A DNA stretch of 64,000 nucleotides from contig NC_133032.1 in assembly GCF_048771995.1 (NCBI RefSeq), forward strand, positions 22,297,501-22,361,500, in the 5' to 3' direction. Made by a program: the position numbers and the translations under genes. Origin of the DNA: Taeniopygia guttata (lineage: Eukaryota; Chordata; Aves; Passeriformes; Estrildidae). The notes beneath the pieces were generated by a model, which saw only the letters and a list, made by a program, of their open reading frames with translations, did not search any database and was not told the DNA's origin. Positions 13,001 to 26,600 of this stretch are shown piece by piece (positions within the stretch are counted from its first letter, which is position 1; every line of letters starts with the position of its first letter).

Positions 13001-16000
13001 AACTTATATGAAGTTGGCCCAAAGCCTTCCCTAGTAGAGAGCAGGGGTGGCTGATACAGGCTCCAGCAAGGGTCACTGTGGGCCCTGTCTCTCTCCATCT
13101 GAATTCATTAATTAGGGGAAGATGAGGGCAGGACTTGCTGTTTCAAGGGACTTGCCCTCACAGGGCAACATTTCCTGTGGTTTCTGCCATTGAGCTGACA
13201 GCACAGGGACCAGAAACAAGAGATGTGAATTGAAAATAGAGAAGAAAGACCTGCATCTTTTGCAGGTGTGCAACTTTACTATGGGTAGGCAAAACAGTTC
13301 AATGCAGCAATTTCTGAGGGTCAGAGCTGACACCCAAAGGAAGCCCAGATATTTAAGTTGCACATTGAGCAAATTTGATTGAGAGATCAGAGAAAGCACA
13401 GATTCTGTCATTCTACATCCAGATTTTTTTTTTTTTTAGGTTAAAAATGCACTTGAAGCTCTTTTTTGCAGCTTTGACCTCAGCAAACAGCAGTTGTTCA
13501 AGTGTCAGAGTTGTGAGCTCCAGTGATCTATTCAAGTCTCATGCTAGCTGGTAGTTCTGACAGCTTGGAGACTCATGTGAATAAATCAGCATTTCAGCTA
13601 TTATCAACCTAAGTTTCTACACATTCTGCTAAAACAAAGGAAAATAAACTGGTCCTACTAATGTGTATACCAGGAGTCAGCCAAACCCCAGAGGCTGCTA
13701 CCTGGAAAAACACTTTTTTTTTTTTTTAAGTTGATGATATGGTGTGGGACATAACAAGTCTTGTTTCTTAACGCCTGGAGTCACTTTTAGATTATACCCT
13801 AGATTGTACCTTCAGATTGCACAGGTACACTTGGACTGTGTTGCTGCATTGTCACAGGCTCCAGTGCCCACAGTACCTGCACAGTGACTCACGGCAGCAC
13901 CACGGCGCATTGGAGGATCATCCACCACCACTGGCATCCAATCAAGCCTTGTGCAAAACCTTCACAGCATAAGCAGGAGATGTGCCTGCTCTCACTGCCT
14001 GTTGCTGGAAGTCGTTAGGAGGCTCCAGGAAATGCCAGTCAGAAAAGGCTGGAGGCAGCAACAAAGGAAAAATAAATCTCAGCCTAGCATATCGGAAGGT
14101 ATTTAGTATGAAGGAATATTTACAAGTCCTGCTTTGTGCTTTAAGCACAGCATTTGATAAAAGTGGTCTTCTCAGCCTCTTGTATTGGCAAAACAATGCA
14201 CATCAGCTGGACTTTGGAAACAAAAGGTGAACAGTCTGACAGAACAGATGCCTGGTTCCTGAACAAGGCTCTGACCCTCACTCCAGAACAAGTGTCTTGA
14301 GCATTTGCCTCCAAGACTGAGGCCATTGACCAGTGCCTTTCAAAGCAAACAGAAAGGTCACCACTGGCCCCAGTAAGAGTTGGATCCAGCTGAAATGCTG
14401 CACACAGGAACTCAATTTTCTACTGATTTTTCCAGAGATAATAAGCTTTTCCAAACCTTTGGAGAGTGAAGACTTTCACTTGTAGCTCCGCTGACTTCAC
14501 CTCACTGACTGCCCCAACAACATAAACAAAACAAATTACTGGGACTTGCAGACTACCCTGGCCAGGACAGCACAGTCTTCCTGTTTCTACATAAGAGGAA
14601 GTATTCCCTGGTTTGCAAGGTGAGGTCAGGCAAAAGAAACAGCTCCTTTTCTTTAATTAATTTTGTTGCTACTTGTATCTGCACTTTCTTTCATAGTTTC
14701 AGGTGCACTAGTTATCAGGAATATCTGCCTCAAGGCATAAGCAGTGACAGTTCTCAATTCTGCCTTCCCCTGCCTTCCCTCCCGAAGTAAGTGTGAGGCA
14801 CTTTCCCACAGATGCTCCAGAGCTGATCTATTCTGATCACCAAAATATTAAACCCGCAAACTCAGGGAAGGAAACAAAAATAAATAAAAAATAAAAGGCC
14901 TTTCAAATCAAGTGGATAAGCCAAGGGGGAAAAAATAGACTCAGGCATTTCTCCTCCCCATTTAATTAATAGCATTCCACTTCAGAAACGGCACAGGCAG
15001 AGCAAACCTCTCTGAGTGCCTGTGTACAGCCCTCTCCTGCCCTCCCTGCCAGGCCCTGGCTCTGCCGTGCCCCTGCCAGGGGCCAGAGCTGGCAGTGCCC
15101 GAGGCAGGGCTGCGCCTGGGGCCACACTCCCCACCTGGGCCTTGCTCCAGCCAAGTGCTTGAGCACATACCCCAGTGAAAGGAGCAGGACTGGTTGTGCT
15201 TCAAGATAAGATTGTCTGCCAGGGCTTTGTTGGAAGCAGCCTTGTAGATGCAGGAAGGAAAACAAGCTGTAAAGATGGCAAAAGGAGAAGGGAAAAAACG
15301 CCCCAAGGGAAGCAGCACTGGCAGGACACAAAGTGAAGGGTACAGTAAGACTGAGACAAACCTGCACAGCACGAGTCGTGTCCTACATTAAGAACCCTCC
15401 TTGCCCTGCTCACTTGTGTGTTCTGCACCTCCCAGGGCAGCCAGTGCTGGGGGCAGGGTGCCAAGGACCTTGGCAGGAGGTGGCACAGTCCACCCTCACC
15501 CCATGTTGCCTGCACACTATCCTGGACAAGCAGCTGGGACACTGGCTGTGAGGCCACCTGCAGCAGGGGCTGCTTTGCTCACAGTGACAAAACCTACCTG
15601 AGATACAAGTTGTGGGGCTACTCACCTAGTAAGTATTTCAGTGGCTGCAGGTGAAGTGTTTGTTGGCACAATTTGGAGGAGGATGATCAAAAGCTGATCC
15701 CATAGGAGAGGTGACAGGTGAAGTACAGCAAGAACAGCAGAGCCAGCCCAGCAGCCCCTGCTGCTCACAAACCAAGCACAGCACTCAGACACTCATGTCA
15801 TGTTTGCTTGTTTGGGTTGCCTGGTTGTTTTTCCAGATTTAGCCTCCTGTTGCATCCATGGGTGAGGCCCTGCATTCAGTCTGTCCTGTGGATGTACAAA
15901 GAGAACACAGACCTTCACAGAGGGTCCTTGGAGGCCCACCACTTCCTTATAGATGAAGGTTTTAACGCTTGAACATCTTGCTTCAAGCAAGGCAAGGATT

Positions 16001-19000
16001 CAAGGGGAAATCCTAGTTCTACTTTAGCTCAAGCTAGTTCTGTGCAGCCCAGCCTTTTGCATCCATCTGCCCCACAGGTATTTTATTCAGCATAGTTCCT
16101 TGGTTTGCACATCTCCACTTATTTATGGCACTTTCTCCATTGCTCCAATCCACAACAACAGGAGGATGGAGTCTCACCATCCAGTGAGGATGGTGTGAGG
16201 ACAGGGAGGCCAGGGGCAGCTGAGTTTTACAGGCTGAGGTGGGAAACAGTACTTCACAACGTGTGGTTTTGGTTCTCTGCAGTCTGGAAGCTAAAACCAG
16301 CACCTGCAGCCCCACAGGAGCCCTGCTGAGAGCACAGGGAGGAGCTGTGGGGTTGGGACCAGCTCAGTCCTGTTGGAATTCAACTAACTGGTGATAATCT
16401 CAATGAGCCAGACAAGACCCGAGACAAGACCCAAGATAATCCACAGAGCTTCCTGCTGCACGTTTTGGCTTGATGCATCTCTAAGTTAAACCAGCACCTT
16501 GTCCTCACAAGTGGCTGAGCCATGGTTCCTGGCACACACTGGACCTGGAGCAGAGGAGCAACAGGACTGGGCCAGAGGGTCCACAGCTGTGCCAGAGCAC
16601 AGTGGGCAGTTGCAAAGCCCAAGGGACCCCAGGGAATGGCAGGGTACTCACAGTGAAAGCCAGGCTGCTGCTTTGTGTCCTGAGGCTCAAGGTCATTTCT
16701 TTTTCCAGAACAAGGAAAAGAGACTTGTGCTAAGTACCTCAGTTTGTTTAATCCACCGTACAGAAACAAAAGCATGAGAGGTTCAAAGCTCCGCTGTTTA
16801 TTCTATCAGGCTTATTTCTGGGCTAAATAAACCATCAAAATCTAAGTCTCAGCTGAAAACATCTAAACATGCTAGCTGAAGCTAATGAATAGCTAGTGTT
16901 TGGAAAAGAAAAAGCATGAATCCATAATTATTGTGAGTCACCTGGAGAAACCAGAGCAGTAGCCAACAAAAAACCTCCTTTGAATAACTCAATGGGAATG
17001 AAGATGCCTAGAAATGTGCACATCATCAACACCACATCCTCAGCCCAGGTGAGGCCAGAGGGGGGCAGTTCTGTAGAGGATGTTTCAGATCTCCATTGGT
17101 CACTGACCAAGAACTCCATGCCAGTCTCACCAGAAGCCCATCCCTGCATACAAGGGCAGTCTGACATCCACATTCCCTCCATGACTCATAGGATTGGACA
17201 AGTCAGGCTTTTGCAGACAACAAAAAAAGATAAAAATCATATTGCTTGGGGGAGTGCCAAGCTATTATTTCACCCAATTAGTCTTGAACTGCTGAAAGTT
17301 AAAAGGATTTCCTCTGCAAAGAGAACATTCCCCAGCCAGAAAGTCTCCAGAAAGGTACAGGCGCAATAACTCCTGGCATTTGGTGTTAGGAAACAAGTGT
17401 CTAGACAAAGCTGCCTTCTTCTGATTTGTTTTTGGTGACATTTTTAAAGAATGCTACAGTACAGATCCTAAGACTTTAATTTCTATTTTTACACTGTGGA
17501 TACCTGTGACAGCTTCACACATCCAGAACATGCTGGAAATTATTTCCACATTTTTGGTTGTTTTATTTAACCACTACAGTCTAGAAGCACCATACCCCCT
17601 GGGGTTCTTATGGATGGATATCACTGTTTGCATGGATGGCACTGTCAGGCAGGAGCAAAAGCTGCTTGCACCGATCCCATAGCTGAAAACTGCCTCCTGG
17701 GGAGACCACGAGTGGGTTTGGCCCCATGTCAGTCCTGCTTGAGAAGCCTCAGTTGATGTGAGAAGCATAAGGGGCAGCACAGGGGTCTCACAGGAAAGCA
17801 CCCAACACTCTGGTACAAAAGTTCAAACAGCCTCTCATGCACTGCATGTGGCACACCTGGGTCTGGGCACAGGAGCTCTCTCTTGGCATTCCCTACCCAA
17901 CTTGGCACCTCCTTTCTCATACCTCCGTGCTGCTGTGAACCAAGCAAAGCCATGGAGAATTGTACTAAGGGGAAGGTTTTCACCTTGTCCTGCTGTTCCC
18001 AGGTGGGCATCGGCAGGCTGGCCATGGGGAGGAAGCAGCTTCCCTGCCACAGCACTGCCCATGGTTGCTTCAGCATGTTGCAATACACTGATTGAGCAAC
18101 TGGTAATCATATTGCATTTATCTCTATCTGCAGTGTTATGGTGTTACATTCACAGCTGTCTGAACAGGAACCTGCCTCCTATCCACAGTAACTTCCATTT
18201 TGTGTGACCTTGCTGATCCTGCATCAGAGAGCAGCACTAAAGACTGAACTCATATTTTGGTGCTGCCCCCACCCAACCAATGGCACACAAGTTTTTTTAA
18301 AGTAATTTTTAAATGTGCTTCTACACTGCTATAAAAGCAACCTTATTGCCACCCTGCAAAAGGAAATGTTTTGAGTTTTGGCACAGTGAGCTTTAGATCC
18401 TTTACAAGTAGAGGGAATGTAGTGTGGCTGCCCTGGACTGGCTGTAGCTTTATCAAGAGAGATTTCATCCTGGACTTAAGACAACCTCGCTCACAGCCAT
18501 TGTGCTGTCAGACAGGTTTCCTTCCTCTTCTTCCCAACACTTCTACATCACATCCTATTTAGAGCTCTTATAGTGCTTCATAAATAATGTGATAATGAGA
18601 GCCCTGTACTCTCGTGGGATTTGAGAGGCATTATCTCAGTTTTTAAGAGTGGAATATGAAGATCAGAGATTAAAGGTGGCAAGTCCAATGGGCTGTGATC
18701 CAAACAAGAGTTCTTCTAATTCATTCCCTTTACATTGGAGCCCTTTCCTGGCTTACAGTCAGCCCAGCTTTCCCACTTCTTCATCCTAGCACTTCAGTCC
18801 TGCCCCATCCTTTCTGTCCAGAGTACCTCCCTCATAAATTTTGCACAAGAACATCATCATCTGTCACTCACTGTATTTTGCTTGAAGTCTGTAGAGACAA
18901 AATTGCCGTTTCCACTGGACAGTAACTAGAATGAGAAATTAAACATCAGAAAATCTGTTGTAGATTAATATTGCTGAAAACTTGTGAGTCATTGAACATA

Positions 19001-22000
19001 GGGATGCTCACCCCTCTAAGAGGAATAACCTTTTGCTTAAGAAATACAACAGAGTGCAAAGCACATGAAAAGACAACAAAAGCTCAGAGCTAAGGTTCAC
19101 CTTGGAGGACAAGCACTCATTGCAGGAGCTCCTGGATTTCCAGCAGGGGCTAATTAAGCATAAGGAAGTGCAAGCATGGATGGAGCATTTGACAGCACTT
19201 TATATTAGCCAGAAGAGGCAGCCTTCATCTCAGGGCATCACCAGCTCTGTGGGGGCAAGGCTGACTGATGCCGAGGGCTGCACATCACACCCTGTGGCTG
19301 GAAAGGCACAGAGCCTGAACCTGACAACTCAGACAAGATTTCTATTCTAAATTCTACTCCAAAAGACAATATACTGCTGTGCTTCTCCCTGAGAAACAGG
19401 AAGCTACTGCTGAGCTGTCTATAGTTTATAATAAAATTATTATTTTTTCCAGTGAAAATGAAACCTTGCTGAAGGACCACACAGGCACCAGGATGCCACA
19501 CAGACAGCAGGAAGCCAACTTGTGGGATTTTCCATGTGAAGAAATAACTTGAGAAGGATGGGTGAGCTGAAGGTTTTACCTGAAAAACAGCAGTGGTTCT
19601 GTCCCTCCCACAACAGGCAGCCTCTGTGACCCCTGAGCAGTTACCTCTGTGTGTCCACACCAGGCACCTCTCACTGCAAGGACACACAACATCCCAGGAC
19701 AGCTCTGGAGAACTTCTCCACTGAGAACAGAAGGGCTCTGGAGTGGTACACAGTGCCCACCCATCTCATTCTGTGACAGGGAAAAACAGGCTGCCCCTAC
19801 TTGGATTCTGACGCCCAACAAGAGCTGCTGCACACAGGCATAGACACAGGGCAGGCATGCAGAGGATGTGTGTTTGTGGGTAGTAGGAACAATTTCAGGA
19901 TGGCCAGAACAAGCAGGATGCCTGCAGGAGCACGAGACTGAAAGAAGTGCACATCCATGGCCTCTAGGCACTGGGGTGAGGGGCTGCTGCAGGGCAGGGC
20001 AGGGCTGCAGAAGTGTCCCCCAGTGTTCCCATGAAAACAGCTCCTCATGCACAGCGAATGCTACCAGGCAAATTCCCAGGCAACAAACAAACAAATAAGT
20101 AAACAAAATCCCCAAACATCTGTTTTCCAAGACTATGGCATTAGCCTGAAGAAAACACTCATTTCTTGACAAGGGCTTTCATGGTGCTAAGTAGCAACTC
20201 AAAAAGCTGGATGATGTCTCTGGTGAGAGGGTGCCCAGCAGAAGCAGACAGTGAGCAGCCCCTGCTCTCACTGATGCCCTCCTGCAGAGCAGGGATGAGA
20301 GCACAACACACAGCTGTTCTGTTCCAAAGAAGAAAACAAGCATAAAACTTCACTCAAAAAACCCAGCCCAAACAAAAAAAATCCCAACTTAGCCAAAAAA
20401 TCCCCCACCAAAATCCAAACCACTGATTTTGCCAGGTGCTTTGCAGCTGACAGCCAGTATGACTTTTGGGTCAGTGTGAATAACAAGGAGAAACAGGCAG
20501 GACATCTCCAGGACCTGAACCCAGAAGCTGCCAGGCCCACGTACTTCACAGAATTGGCCCCCTCAGAGGGAACATGAGGGACTGTCACCAGCACACTCAG
20601 AAAAGCTGCACTATCACTAGATGAGCACCTGGCAGCTCCCAGAAGGCTGGGCTGGTGGTTGTGTCCCTGGCAGTGGAGGCTGTGTGGAACTCCTTTCCCT
20701 GGTAGGGGCTGTAACTGCTCAGTCCATGGGACTGTCAGCTGTGAATTAAAACTTACCATGGGCTGTGAAGGAAGGCTGCCTGCCTCTCCAGCTCTCAGTC
20801 AACATGCGAATAATTTTCAAAAGTTATGTTATATCCCTTTCAAACTGCCAACCATCCCTTTGAAACACCCTCATTCACCTTCTTCTAGGCCTAGCTCTAG
20901 TTCATCAACCATTTTCCACTGCTAGTTTTAGCTTAAGAGTAACCCCTATTGGTAAAATGCTCTAATAATCATGTATTATTTTAGATCCTTCTGTTCCACA
21001 GGTCTGTTTTGCTTAAGTGCCAACATCAGTCTGGCTAACTCTTCTATCTGGATTCAAAATACTCAAAGCCTCTATCCTTACTCTAACTTTAGTTCTGGGA
21101 TTTTGGTTTTGTTTAATCAGTAGGCAAAAAGATCCATTTTGGGATGAATCACCTCCCTTACAAAAACTAGTGACTAGAGACTAGTTCAGGCTCTACATAA
21201 ATGTCTTTGATGCACAATTACTCCTTACAGGAGGAGGCTGTACAAGCCTCAGATCTACTGTAAAAAGATAAAAGGTTTGGGTCACAATTAAAGGTCTGCC
21301 ACACTTCTTAGGTAGGAATCACCACTTCTCTGTGCAAAGAGGTTGTAATACTTCCCAGCTACAATTGTAGGCTTTATTACTATTTTAAGGTGCAAGACTG
21401 CACATAAATGCCCAAACCATTGTCTGTGGAAAACCATGCGTGAGTAAACCAGTCTTATCACCTTGAACTGATAAGCAACTTGAAATGCAGTGACCTGCCT
21501 TACAGTGACTGCAGTCTATCAGCACTGTTTATTTTCACTGATCATATTTAGCACTTCAGCTGAATACACTTACCCGTGTTTCAGCAGTAGCCCTTGTGGA
21601 TATGCAGCTCATTGTTCTGAAGATGAGGAGTTTAACAGCTCAAACTAGAACCCAGGGTACTTATTCCTTTACCTGCTTGAACGAGGTGATGGCAGGTGAG
21701 TGCATCATCTATCCAGCACTGAAAAACTTGACATTTATTTCCTCTTCTCCACCCAGTATTTCTAGGTCACAGACATTTTGAAAGAGAAAAAAGTGTAAGC
21801 TCTAGTTAATTGGGTATTAAAATCAACATTCCCAGCATGGGAGCAGGAGAGGGAAAGACATGCTGCTTCATGACTGAGCTCCAATGGGCTGCCTTGTGAA
21901 ATGGAAGCTGGCCTGCACTGGACATTAGCTTGCAATGATGAACCACTAAAATGTGCTACATAAGGAAAGAGGTGAATCTCATTCCCTAGTTATCAAAGGA

Positions 22001-23390
22001 ATAAGCAAAAGGAAGGAAAAAGTGGCCATGCAAAAATAACTTCTCTCCATTTCAATCCACTGATTAGACCTACTAGCAACTGACGTCCATATAAATTTTG
22101 ATTAGGGTAAATTATACATGACAGTTTCTTGAACAGCACATACATAATTTATCTGATACGTTTGAAGAAGAACATTAATAGTTCAGAGGAAACTGAACTT
22201 TATGTCTGGTAAGGATTCCTGTTTGAAAATGCACTTACAATTAAAAAAAACCTAAAGGCACTAATAGTCAACTCTTCTATTTCATTATGAATATTTTTTA
22301 ATACCTTTGCTGCCCATTTAAACATTTCACCTTAGATTTATCTTACTTGTCGAGCAAAAAGCAGATAAACTGGAATGGTCTCAGTATAGCCAGGCAATCT
22401 CAATTAGAGCAGGTGAACTCACTGCAACCTTCCTAAGGGGGGAAAAAAAAGGCAGTTCATATTCTCAACAGTGGCAGAACAATGCATTAGTACTTTGTTA
22501 CCAATCTCATCAGGGACCCACTTGCTCTTACAGGCCACAAGCCACGGGCAGTTCAGTACCAAGGAGCTGCTTGGAAGTTGTATTCCAAAGAAAAATGCCA
22601 GCTACACTGGCTGCAGTTACCAAAGGTTACTCAGGTGAAGAAACTCATTTTTGTTTAGGTAATACTGCACCACTACACATGAGGGGAAAAAAAAGTCCTT
22701 CATAACAATTAATAAACTGAGTGCTAAGCACAGTTTCAAAAAAGTTTCTTTTTCCACCATAAGAGCTTTAGAGTCTTGATCACATGATGCTACTTCAGTG
22801 CATCTGTAATCCCACAAGAATGGCAGAATTAGCAAATGGCTGATTTCTGCTACTAATAAAACACTTGTCTTTTCTGCTTCATTATCAGATAGCTGAAGAA
22901 GTAATTTTGCCTTGGGTTTAGTTTGGTTGGGTTTTTTTTCTTGGATTTTATTAGTTTTGAGGGTTTGTTTGGTTTTTGCTTTGTTTTGTTTTTAAATCAA
23001 GTGAGGGAAGTTGCTAAAAGCATTATGAAGCAATTTGAAAGCTACCTCACATTTGTTCAAAACATGCATCTGAATTTTGTTAGCCAGTGCAGCAAAACCA
23101 AAACATTTGGAAGATGCTTAAAAAAAGCATTATCAAGAGAAGTACAGTGCAGATTCGGTAACACACCTCAACTGTTCAAAGCATCTTTGATATCATGCAC
23201 AGATATTTGTATCAATTTTATGGAAAATTTAAGGATATTACAACCTTTGAAATCTTTAGAGAATAAACTGCAACAGAACATTTACACATTTAGAACTTTA
23301 GAACTTATCAGTCATTTAAAACAATACATATTAGAAATAGTCCTAATAATGACTAGAAATAACAGCAAACAAATTAAAAGACAAAGGCAT
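10008..23390. other. Non-coding intergenic stretch downstream of NOP58, no gene seen
   Basis: No exon chain, RNA gene or strong repeat could be supported here. The longest open frame (19,576-20,172, minus, 198 codons) is rich in Cys, His and Pro in no domain-like order and has no homologue I recognise. A 172-codon frame at 22,923-23,441 is AT-rich, overlaps the NOP58 3' end on the opposite strand and looks fortuitous. T runs occur near 13,426 and 13,717. Confidence 0.55.
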
Positions 23391-23394
23391 AAAA

Positions 23395-23667
23395 TCTCCG
23401 TAAAAATGTTTTTATTCCTTATCAAGAGAGACTGGTTGTGAAAAGAGGATCTATTGTGAGCTTTTAAACAAAAGAAACCAATACTCCTCCTAATTATCAG
23501 AGACACCAGGGGATCCTGTTCCAGGCAGAAGCAAGCTATCAAACCCATCTCCTTGTCCTCTTGCAACACAGGGAAGTTAGTTTTCAGCAAGAGGTTAAAC
23601 AAATTATGTTGAGAAATACTACTCCGAAGCAGCTGTCCAAGGGCCAGTGTTTCACCCCTGTTCCACA
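23395..23667 (-). other. NOP58: NOP58 3' UTR with poly(A) signal
   Basis: After the NOP58 stop codon (23,668-23,670) the minus strand continues for about 250 bases to an AATAAA signal, seen on the plus strand as tttatt at 23,411-23,416. Cleavage is expected 10-25 bases beyond it, so the left boundary is approximate. A short 3' UTR suits an abundant housekeeping nucleolar protein. Confidence 0.7.
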
Positions 23668-26600
23668 TCAGTCTTCACCCTCATCTTTCATTTTCTTTTT
23701 TTTCTTCTTCTTTTTCTCTGTATTCTGCAAACAAACAAATGTTGCCATGAACAAAGCATAATGGAAGAGCAAAGCAACATGTGTAGCTAGGCAACAGGGC
23801 TCACAGCCGAAGCATCACCCCAGCTGCCATGCTCAGCAGAGCACAGCCCAAGCCATGTCTTTCCTCAGCTGCTGAATGCACTGGCTGCTCTCAGGGGCAG
23901 GAAGGCTGTGCCACACTGTCACAGCTCAGCCCTGTCCTCAGCCCTGCAGCTGACAGACACAAAGGGCACAAAATTAAACCCTGTGTTAAGAACAGGACTT
24001 CAGAACTGAGAAAAAAGCTGGGTTTGGTCCCATCTGCTCTACTATTGCTAGAAGGTAACATATCAGCAGGTACAGCCTCTGTTCCCTACAAGTCCCAAAG
24101 TGGAGATGCCTGTGGATTGGCACCAAGGGACATTCTTCCCACTAGAAAAGATGCAAAGAGGGGGAAGATTAGAGCTGGGGGTGGGCAGAGGACAGAAGGG
24201 GAATGGAGGCATTGCAGTCACAAACTTTCCTGATCTTATTTTGTAATGCAAATGTTCTTGGACATTACAATGACAGATATCACAAAATAAAGTTACTAGA
24301 GCAAAACTATTTGCATGCCATGTGTTATACATATAAGAATTTCTCCCTAGTCCTCACTCCCTTTTGGAGAGAACATTCCCAAAAAGGATCAGGTAGCTGT
24401 GCAATTCTGCCTCACCTCAATTATGGGGCTGGTGGTGAGTTCCTCACTCAGTACCATCTCTTCTTCAGCTTGCTTTTCCTTATCCTTTTTCTTTTTCTTC
24501 TTTTTGACAGGTTCACCATCTTCTACAGCTGTCCCTTCTGTACCACAAAAAGGACAAAAATGAAAGGCAGGTTGTCAGTTATTAAGAGTACAAAAGAAAA
24601 AGCTACAAGATGTCAGAGGATGCAATGACTCCTATTCACCTTCTGTGTTAACTTACCTGCAGAACTACTTCCTGCTAGAACCAAAATATACAACTACTTC
24701 AGACATGAGTGACAGTGTTCAGACAGCACAATTCACATCTCCTGATGAATTTACATCATGCTATTCCTACATGCTGCTCCCAGGGTTTAAAAGAAGCTTG
24801 CATGTTTTCATTTGTTTGCCAAAGTACCTTCAAGTACTCCATTGGAAAAGCGACTATCCACAGTTTGACAAGTATTTTTACCAGCAACACAGGAGCAACA
24901 AAAGGACTCTTAAATCCCCTCTTAGAAATACATTTAGCCAGCAGTAGCTTGTTCACAACTGATTTCTCCATCTTGATGTTGGAAATTTGTTAAGAAGCAG
25001 AACAGTTTTCTTTACTGTTTAGATTGGCAAACACAAATATCTCAATGCAACTTCAAGCATTTAATGCAGAAACATTTTCCTATCCTGGATGACAGGAATT
25101 ATTTATAATACTATTTATATAAGCTGAGAGGAACGTCAACCCAGGGAAAGATTTACTAATGACCTTAGAGTTACTTCTCAGAACAATTCATCAACAGCTG
25201 CCCTATCTAATCACAGTGGTAATGGAACTGTGATTTACCACTCACTTCCTAGAATACATCCCACAGTCTTGGGAATCTCGAGGTAAAGAAACCAAGCAGA
25301 AATCATTACCAAGCTGACAGCCTATGCAGCAGCCAGGCTGTTACTGGAGCATATCCAAGTTAAATTTATTTGCACAGCTGAGTCAGTGCTGGATACCAAG
25401 TTTCACACAGTACTCATGACTAAGTTCATAATATAGCAACCACTGTCCTTCAGTAGCTACAAAATTGATGCTGAAACCAGTGGTGTTTGTGGTATGTATA
25501 GCTGCTACTGGAGGTATGACTCAAGACATCATTCTCTCACCATATGTCCCCCATGAAAGAATCAGTTTAATTTTCAGGAACACTCACTCACCACTAACAA
25601 AAAGAACAAGTTCCATTACAAAAAAAAGAACCAAACCACATAATCTCCTAACATCTTGACTGTACTTTGTCACAAATTTAGTTCCTCAAGCCAGAAGAAG
25701 GATTATATGAGTCAAAAATAACACTTCAAACTCTGCCTCTAACATTAGCTTCAGATAAAAACAGTTGGCTTCAGGGTAAAAAATTTATAGACATGTCTAC
25801 AGAAGAATACAGCCAACACATGCAGTTTTCTGACATTAAAAAACATACCAGAAGCAATACAGCAAAATATTCTACATAAAAAATCCCTGGTAAATATAAC
25901 TTTGAGTGGATTCTGCCACAAAATTCACAAAGAACAGTGTGCAAGCATAAGGTATTCAAAGCAGGTAAAAAAGAAGTGTCCTCACCTCCCTATTGTTGAC
26001 ATAGGGAAATTAAAAGTAGCTGAAAAATAAGCATAAACTATATTAAAGCCACACTGTATATAACAGGAGCATGCTCATTGTATTTTGCTATGCTACATGT
26101 TTTTACTCAGCTGGATTGGTAAAATATGCATTTCCAAGAAAAATGTTGGGTGGTAACCTTGAAAAAATAATTTCTTGTTATTACCCTACAGGTCCATCAA
26201 GTCTGACACACCAGGCAGTGTAACCTGTCACAATTTACAGTGCAGATGATGGATGCACTGGGTGCTCACAGGCACTGTCACTTCTCACAGCAAGCAGCAG
26301 AGCCCTCCCTGAAGATTTCAGCTGCTGCCTTCTAGCAAAGCTCATCACAAGACTTCACGTATTTGTACCTAGCCAGAATGAGGATAAAGGCTCCAGGGGT
26401 GCTGCTCTTTTCCCTCTAGATGCAATACTTCCAAGTCAATCAAGGTCGGTGGGGGTTTCTTTGTAATACACAGCAGCTCACAAGGAAAACAATAGCTCTG
26501 ACTCAGGCACAGAGGCACACAAAGCAGCACCCTGAAGAACAATTTGACTGATGGCCCTGGGAGTGCTGGACATCACCAGCAGCAGTTCCACTCATCATTT

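Noticed and set aside
19576-20172. 198-codon minus-strand open frame
   Set aside because: No recognisable domain, no splice context, and Cys/His/Pro-rich content typical of chance frames.
22923-23441. 172-codon plus-strand open frame
   Set aside because: It lies opposite the NOP58 3' end, begins in a T-rich low-complexity tract and shows no family motif.
26504-26598. Box C/D look-alike in NOP58 intron 13
   Set aside because: The boxes are present but there is no terminal stem. Short boxes like these occur by chance in a 4.9-kb intron.
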